A DNA stretch of 64,000 nucleotides. Origin: Egibacteraceae bacterium. Its GTDB lineage: Bacteria; Actinomycetota; Nitriliruptoria; Euzebyales; Egibacteraceae. The stretch lies in assembly GCA_030446745.1 (NCBI GenBank), contig JAUJMS010000002.1, forward strand, positions 1-64,000, given 5' to 3'. Positions 59,030 to 64,000 of this stretch are shown here, in pieces (the stretch's first letter is position 1; the number at the start of each line of letters is the position of its first letter). Below the pieces are notes generated by a model. That model saw only the letters and a list, made by a program, of their open reading frames with translations. It was not told the origin of the DNA and made no database searches. The position numbers and the translations under genes are program-made.

Positions 59030-60641
59030 TCAGGTGGGGGTGTTGAGCTCGCGGTGGACGGCGGGGACGACCGCGCGAAGGTAGCGGCCGAGGCGCACGA
59101 ACGAGCGGCCCGTCGTGCGGAACCCGTAGCCGATCGGGACCTCGGCGTAGCGGTAGCCCTTGGCGAGCAGGTCAAGCGTGAGCACCTGGGCGTAGTTGAA
59201 GTCGTGAATGACCTCGGCGTCGGCGGCGGCGGCGGCAGACAGCGCCCGGTAGCCGCTTTGCCCGTCGGTCAGCGGTACCCGTGCGACGAAGCGCAACGCC
59301 GTGGTCAGCACCCGGTTGCCCAGCCGCCGGTGCGCGAGCATGCGGCGGATGTCGCCGGCGAAGCGGGAGCCGACGACGTAGTCGGCGTCGCCGGCGAGGA
59401 TCGGGGCGACGAGCCGCTCGAGCTCCTCGGGCGCGTACTCGCCGTCGGCGTCGCAGAAGGCGACGACCGCCGCGCCGCGCGCGAGTCCCTCGGCCAAGCC
59501 GCGACGCACCGCCGCGCCCAGCCCCCGGTTGGAGGCCACGCGGATGACCTCGGCGCCGGCGGCCGCCGCGACGGCGGCGGTGCGGTCGGTGGACCCGTCG
59601 TCAACGACGACGCAGCGCACGGGGCGCCCGGCGACGACCCGCGGGACGCGGCGCACGACGTCGCCGACGCTGGCTTGCTCGTCGTGGGCGGGCAGGAACA
59701 GCACGACCGGGGCGTCGGGTGGCGGTGGGGTCCAAGCGGTGGCGGGACGGGCCGCGGGGCGCGGAAGGCGCACGCGTCCGAGGAGGCCGGGCGCCGGCAC
59801 GACGGCGGCCACCGCACCGGTAGTCAGCGCGTAGGCGGTCTTGACGGCGTGCGCGGCGACTGCCGCGGCGAGCGCCGGACCGGGCGCGGCACCGAGGCCG
59901 ACGAGCGCGGCGGTCGCGGCCGCCTCGTAGGTGCCAAGGCCGCCGGGCGCGACAGCGACGACCTGCGCGGCGATCGTGACCGCCGTGACGAGCAGCGCGT
60001 CCAGCGGCGACAGCGTCACCCCAGCCCAGCGGGCGGCCTGCCACACGACGCCGCTCTCCAGCGCCCAGGCGACGGTCGCCGCGGCGAGCACCGTCGCGGC
60101 GGGCAGGCGCACCCCCCTCGGCGCGGCGGGCGAGCCGGCGCAGCGCGACCGCCGCGGCGATGCCGCCGGCGGCCACGACGACCAGCACGACCCAGGCCGC
60201 CGGTCCGAGCAGCGCCCCGGCGAAGCGCGGCGCGAGCACCGCGGCGATGGCGGCGACGGCGAGCAGGTCCGCGACGCGCAGGGTCACCGTCGACGCGGCG
60301 GCCTCGCCCAGCGTCGTGTCGGTGCGGCGCACGACCGACGTGACCCGCAGCGCCTCGCCCAAGCGCAGCGGCAGCAGGTGGTTGCCCGCCAGCGCGACGT
60401 GCAGCCCCGCCAGCGCGTGGCCGAACGGCAGCCGCGGCAGCACGCGCCGCCACACCGCCGCGCGCAGCGCGAAAGCGCCGGCGTAGGCGAGCAGCGCCAC
60501 CGCGAGGCCCTCCGGCCGGGCACGCGCCGCGGCGGCGGTGGCACGCAACGCGCCCAGATCGGCGCTGCGGACGACGACGGCGGCGCCGGCGACCAGGGCC
60601 GCCACGCCCAGCGCCGCCCGTGCCCGCCGCCAGCCGCCCAC
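59030..60641 (-). CDS. Flippase (LPG-synthase TM family)-GT2 glycosyltransferase fusion, one frameshift
   Basis: One gene in two frames. From the GTG at 60641, with GGAGG four bases upstream, an N-terminal membrane half of the UPF0104/lysylphosphatidylglycerol-synthase TM (flippase) family reads LVAGAAVVVRSADLGALRA, AGNHLLPLRLGEALR and DLLAVAAIAAVLAP. Near 60115 the frame shifts, then continues VVAVAPGGLGTYEAAATAALVGLG. The C-terminal domain (from about 295) is a GT2 enzyme: VVLFLPAHDEQASVGDVV, VVDDGSTDRTAAVAA and the DxD-like FCDADGEYAPEEL, then SRFAGDIRRML and DGQSGYRA, as in dolichol-phosphate-sugar synthases. It probably makes and moves a lipid-linked sugar (inference). Confidence 0.83.
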
Positions 60642-60735
60642 GTCACCTCCGTTGCCGCCGCCGGTGCCGCGCCGGCTGGCGCCGGCGCGATGAACCCTGC
60701 CCATGCCGCCGACTGGCGCCGGTGCTGCTGCACCG

Positions 60736-60756
60736 TCAGGTTAGGTGCACCTTACC
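60736..60756. promoter_or_regulatory. DtxR/IdeR-type iron-box candidate in the divergent intergenic region
   Basis: TCAGGTTAGGTGCACCTTACC. The part from 60739 is a near-perfect 18-bp palindrome (GGTTAGGTG against CACCTTACC, one mismatch). It agrees with the Streptomyces DmdR1-type box TTAGGTTAGGCTCACCTAA at 15 of 19 positions. It lies between the flippase-GT2 gene and the epimerase/iron-transporter operon and can control both. Confidence 0.55.
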
Positions 60757-60801
60757 GAAGGTCGGGGTGCGGGTGCACCGGCCCGGAGGAGAGCCCAGCC
60801 G

Positions 60802-61713
60802 ATGACCGTGGTCGTGACCGGCGCCGCCGGCTTCATCGGCGCGCACCTCGTGACGGCGCTCGCCGGCCGCGGGTACCGCGTCGCCGGCATCGACCGGCGT
60901 CGCGGGGTGCCGGCGGCCGCGGCGGTCGCGGTGACCGCCGACCTCGCCGACGTCGGCGCGGGCGACGGCGTCGACGACCTGCTGCGCGCCGCCGACGCGG
61001 TGTTCCACCTCGCCGGGCACGCCGGCGTGCGCGGCAGCGGCGCCGCCGTCGAGGCGCAGCGCCGCCGCGACAACGTCGACGCGGGGCGGCGGGTGCTCGC
61101 CGCCGTCCCCCGCGACGTGCCGGTCGTCGTCACCTCGTCGTCGTCGGTGTACGGCGGCGCCGTCGGCGGCGCCGCCAGCGTCGAGACCGACCACCTGCGC
61201 CCAGCCGGGGGCTACGCCGCCTCGAAGGTCGCGCTCGAGCGGTTGTGCGCCGCCCGGGTCGCCCGCGGCGGACTGGTCGCCGTCGCACGCCCGTTCACCG
61301 TCGCCGGCGAGGGGCAGCGCCCCGACATGGCAATCGCGCGCTGGCTCGCCGACGCCCGCGCGGGGCGCGCCCTGCGCGTGTTCGGGTCGCCCGCGCGCAC
61401 CCGCGACGTCACCGACGTGCGCGACGTGGTGGAGGGACTCGTCCGCCTCGCCGAGCGTGGCATCCGCGCCACCGTGAACCTCGGCACGGGTCGCGGCCAC
61501 CGGCTCGCAGACATCGCCGCGACGGTGTGCCGCGTCGTCGACGCCGACCCCGGCACGGTCGTCGCCCCGGCACCGGCCGACGACGTCGCCGCGACGCTGG
61601 CGGACCCCCGCCGCTGCGCCGCGATGCTCGGCTTCGTCCCCGTCACCGACCTCGACGACGTCGTGCGCCGCCAAGCGCACGCCGGATCCCCCGCCGTCCT
61701 GGAGCCCGCATGA
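60802..61713 (+). CDS. NAD-dependent sugar epimerase/dehydratase
   Basis: Extended short-chain dehydrogenase, 303 aa from the ATG at 60802, with GGAGGAG upstream. NAD site VVVTGAAGFIGAHLVTAL, FHLAGHAGVRGSG near residue 75, the Ser-Tyr-Lys set in VVTSSSSVYGG and AGGYAASKVALERL near 145, and RPFTVAGEGQRPDMAI. The family acts on nucleotide-activated sugars such as UDP-glucose or dTDP-sugars. A longer reading from 60745 would begin inside the iron box. Its stop overlaps the start of the iron-binding protein (ATGA), so they form one operon. Confidence 0.85.
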   Translation: MTVVVTGAAGFIGAHLVTALAGRGYRVAGIDRRRGVPAAAAVAVTADLADVGAGDGVDDLLRAADAVFHLAGHAGVRGSGAAVEAQRRRDNVDAGRRVLAAVPRDVPVVVTSSSSVYGGAVGGAASVETDHLRPAGGYAASKVALERLCAARVARGGLVAVARPFTVAGEGQRPDMAIARWLADARAGRALRVFGSPARTRDVTDVRDVVEGLVRLAERGIRATVNLGTGRGHRLADIAATVCRVVDADPGTVVAPAPADDVAATLADPRRCAAMLGFVPVTDLDDVVRRQAHAGSPAVLEPA

Positions 61714-62723
61714 TCCGCCCTCGCCTGCTCGCGCTCGCCGTCGCCGCCGCGCTCGCGCTGTCGGGCTGCGGCAACGCCTTCGGCAGCGGCCGCGACGCCC
61801 TGACGATCTACTCGGGGCGCAGCCAGACCCTCGTCGCGCCGCTGCTCGAACGGTTCCACGCCGACACCGGCATCCCCATCGACGTGCGCTACGGCGACTC
61901 GGTCGAGCTCGCCCTGCAGATCGCCGAGGAGGGCGAGCGCAGCCCCGCCGACGTGTTCTTCTCGCAGTCCCCCGGCACCGTCGGCTTCCTGGCCGCCAAG
62001 GACCTGCTCGCCCCGCTGCCCGCCGACACGCTGGCCGCCGTCGACGACCGCTACCGCAACGACGCCGGCCGCTGGGTCGGGGTGACCGCGCGCCAGCGGG
62101 TGCTCGTCTACAACGCCGACCTCGTTGACAGCGCCGAGCTGCCCGACTCGGTGTTCGACCTCACCGCGCCGGCGTACCGCGGCAAGGTCGCCGTCGCGCC
62201 GTCCAACGCGTCGTTCCAGGACTTCGTCACCGCGATGCGCGGCGCGGTCGGCGACGAGAAGACCCGGGCGTGGCTTGTCGGCATGGCCGACAACGACGCG
62301 CCGGTCTACGTCAACAACAACGCCATCGTCGAGGCGGTCGGCCGCGGCGAGGTGCCGTTCGGGCTGGTCAACCACTACTACAACGAGCAGTTCCTCGCCG
62401 AGGACCCGAGCCTGCCCAGCCGCAACCACGTCTTCCCCGACGGCGACATCGGGGCGCTCGTCATCGAGTCGTCGGTGAGCATCCTCGCCACCACCGACCA
62501 CCGCGAGGACGCCGAGCGCTTCGTCGCCTACCTGCTGTCCGAGCCGGCGCAGCGCTACTTCGCCGAGGAGACCTTCGAGTACCCGCTCGTCGACGGTGTC
62601 CAGCCGCCGGCCGACCTGCCGCCGCTGGCGACGCTCGAGGCGCCCGACGTCGACGTCGACGCGCTCGGCGGCGGCTTCGCCGAGACCCGCGCGCTCATCG
62701 CGGACAGTGGCCTCGAGGGCTGA
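61710..62723 (+). CDS. Ferric iron ABC transporter substrate-binding lipoprotein
   Basis: Receptor of 337 aa with lipobox LALSGC at about residues 14-19. DALTIYSGRSQTLVAPLLERF opens the type II binding fold, followed by GDSVELALQIAEEGERSPADVFFSQ. NHYYNEQFLAED near residue 230 holds the adjacent tyrosines that bind ferric iron in FbpA/FutA-type proteins. The length and tyrosine pair support iron rather than sulfate or spermidine. It starts in an ATGA overlap with the epimerase, which is unusual for iron transport. Confidence 0.88.
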   Translation: MIRPRLLALAVAAALALSGCGNAFGSGRDALTIYSGRSQTLVAPLLERFHADTGIPIDVRYGDSVELALQIAEEGERSPADVFFSQSPGTVGFLAAKDLLAPLPADTLAAVDDRYRNDAGRWVGVTARQRVLVYNADLVDSAELPDSVFDLTAPAYRGKVAVAPSNASFQDFVTAMRGAVGDEKTRAWLVGMADNDAPVYVNNNAIVEAVGRGEVPFGLVNHYYNEQFLAEDPSLPSRNHVFPDGDIGALVIESSVSILATTDHREDAERFVAYLLSEPAQRYFAEETFEYPLVDGVQPPADLPPLATLEAPDVDVDALGGGFAETRALIADSGLEG

Positions 62724-64000
62724 GCCGCCGGTCTGGCTGCGCGCGGCCGCGACCGCGGTGGCCGCCGCGTTCGCCGTGCCGCTGGGCTGGCTGGTCCTGC
62801 GCAACGCCGGCGGCGCCGGTCTGTTCGGCGTCGTGCGCGCGCCCGACGCGCTCGCCCCGCTGGGCCGCAGCCTCGCCGTGGCGTCGGCCGTGGCGCTGTC
62901 GACCGCCGTCGTCGGCACCGCCGCGGCTTGGGTCACCGTGCGCACCGACGTCCCCCTCGCCCGGCTGTGGCGGCTGCTCTTGCCGCTGCCGCTGGTCGTC
63001 CCGTCGTTCATCGGCGCGTTCACGCTGCTCGCGGCGTTCGCTCCGGGCGGCCTGGTCGACCGGCTCGTGCCCGGCCCGACCGCGCTGCCGCGCATCGGCG
63101 GGTTCTGGGGCGCCTTCGGCGTGCTGACGCTGCTGACCTACCCGTACGTCCTGCTGCCGGTCGCGGCGCGGCTGCGGCAGCTGCCGGCGTCGCTGGAGGA
63201 GTCCGCGCGCCTGCTCGGTCGGACGCCGTGGGCGACCTTCGTCACGGTCGTGCTGCCCCAGACCCGCGGCGCCGTCGTCGCGGGCGCGCTGCTCGCGTTC
63301 CTCTACGCGGTCAGCGACTTCGGCGCCGTCCAGCTGCTGCGCTACGACACGCTGACCCGCGCGATCTACGCGTCGCGGCTGGACCCGCCGACGTCGCTGG
63401 CGCTGAGCCTGCAGCTCGCCGTCCTCGCGGTCGCCGTGGTCGCCGCCGAGCGCGGCGTGCTGCGCGCCCCGCGGGCCGTCGCGACCGCGCGGCCGGGGCC
63501 GGCGCTGCGCGTGCCGCTGGGCCGCTGGCGCAGCGCGGCGATCGTCGGCGTGGCGAGCCTCGTCGTGCTGGCGCTGGCCGCGCCGGTGGCGGTGCTCGCC
63601 TACTGGGCGACGCGCGGGCTGCTGCGCGGATCCGGCCGGATCGGCACCGTCGTCGCAGACCCGGCGTCGCTGCTCGCCCCGCTGGTCAACACGACCACGG
63701 CGAGCGTCACCGCGGCCTTGGTCGCCGTCGTCGTCGTGCTGCCCGTCGCCTACCTGACCGCCCGCTCGCGCGGCCCGCTCGCCGGCGCCGCGAACGCCGT
63801 CGTCGTCGGGGGGTTCGCGCTGCCGGGCCTGGTCATCGCGCTCGCGCTGGTGTCGTTCACCCTGCGCGGCCCGCTGCTCGCCGCGTCGCTGTACCAGACG
63901 CTGCCGCTGCTGGTGTTCGCCTACACCGTCCACTTCGGGGCGCAGGCGCTGCGCGCGGCGCAGGTGGCGGTCGCCGGGGTGCCGCCGCGGGTGGGCGACG
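62707..64000 (+). CDS. Ferric iron ABC transporter permease (FbpB-like), 3' truncated by window end
   Basis: Runs from a GTG at 62707, overlapping the binding-protein gene by 17 bp, to the window end without a stop (at least 431 codons). Two copies of the permease domain are visible: LPLPLVVPSFIGAFTLLAAFAP with the first EAA loop SLEESARLLGRTPWATFVTVVLP near residue 160, and after a linker VNTTTASVTAALVAVVVVLPVAYLTARSR and a second half near the end. Twelve or so helices would be expected, as in FbpB. The remaining part lies outside the window. It uses the ATPase at 56332, or one downstream. Confidence 0.88.
   Translation, partial: MASRAEPPVWLRAAATAVAAAFAVPLGWLVLRNAGGAGLFGVVRAPDALAPLGRSLAVASAVALSTAVVGTAAAWVTVRTDVPLARLWRLLLPLPLVVPSFIGAFTLLAAFAPGGLVDRLVPGPTALPRIGGFWGAFGVLTLLTYPYVLLPVAARLRQLPASLEESARLLGRTPWATFVTVVLPQTRGAVVAGALLAFLYAVSDFGAVQLLRYDTLTRAIYASRLDPPTSLALSLQLAVLAVAVVAAERGVLRAPRAVATARPGPALRVPLGRWRSAAIVGVASLVVLALAAPVAVLAYWATRGLLRGSGRIGTVVADPASLLAPLVNTTTASVTAALVAVVVVLPVAYLTARSRGPLAGAANAVVVGGFALPGLVIALALVSFTLRGPLLAASLYQTLPLLVFAYTVHFGAQALRAAQVAVAGVPPRVGD

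Noticed and set aside
61212-63933. Long minus-strand frames opposite the iron transporter genes (627 and 412 codons)
   Set aside because: Composition-driven shadows with Arg/Gln-rich, domain-free products; the plus strand encodes full transporter proteins.

Overview
The window is very GC-rich, single-copy chromosomal DNA of a high-GC Gram-positive bacterium (Actinomycetota). The evidence is the frequent GTG and TTG starts, constant GTGA/ATGA stop-start overlaps, a single-chain biotin-dependent acyl-CoA carboxylase, a DUF222/HNH gene, GT4-type glycogen synthase, heme A synthesis next to an ABC exporter, and the succinylase lysine pathway. A deep-branching actinobacterial class is possible but cannot be settled from sequence inspection. 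I see no rRNA, tRNA, CRISPR array, prophage or insertion sequence.

Layout. 0-3.6 kb: end of an acyl-CoA synthetase, then a branched-chain amino acid (Liv) ABC transporter and a strong terminator. 3.6-6.3 kb: glgC, glgA and a small membrane protein. 6.2-11.6 kb: an OmpR-type two-component system, a Cys-rich HTH regulator with a DUF2231 membrane protein, and a secreted seven-repeat FG-GAP protein; a 35-bp motif recurs upstream of the regulator and of the FG-GAP gene. 11.6-15.2 kb: CDF metal exporter, aromatic-type decarboxylase, acyl-CoA dehydrogenase. 15.2-17.1 kb: a frame-broken DUF222/HNH gene. 17.4-21.6 kb: DUF2231-Rieske fusion and the single-chain carboxylase. 21.7-22.2 kb: relic of an M14 carboxypeptidase. 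22.2-23.3 kb: serC.

23.4-30.0 kb is a tightly coupled minus-strand lipid operon: fabF, acyl-activating ligase, ACP, fabD, fabG, plsC-like acyltransferase, Zn-alcohol dehydrogenase. It has no dehydratase or enoyl reductase. A perfect 26-bp palindrome separates it from a divergent ABC exporter (30.1-31.8 kb), which converges on ctaB-ctaA. 33.8-41.8 kb: class V PLP enzyme without the desulfurase cysteine, ATP-grasp enzyme, NfuA, haloalkane dehalogenase-like hydrolase, transketolase, transaldolase, nitroreductase. 41.8-47.3 kb: both subunits of a type IIA topoisomerase with an OsmC protein and an unknown protein between them. 47.3-53.5 kb: lysine/diaminopimelate genes dapC, dapD, dapE with a class V aminotransferase embedded between dapD and dapE. 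53.6-56.3 kb: group 2 sigma factor behind an ECF-type promoter match, DJ-1/PfpI protein, HhH-GPD DNA glycosylase.

56.3-64 kb is a probable iron-linked locus. A ferric-type ABC ATPase and, 5 kb on, its binding protein and permease enclose an FAD-dependent oxidoreductase, a flippase-GT2 fusion and an NAD-sugar epimerase. Metal-box-like palindromes lie at 56.33 and 60.74 kb.

Apparent frameshifts break seven otherwise well-conserved genes, all on the minus strand, including the topoisomerase, fabD, fabG and dapD. These look more like consensus errors than decay, but that is not proven.
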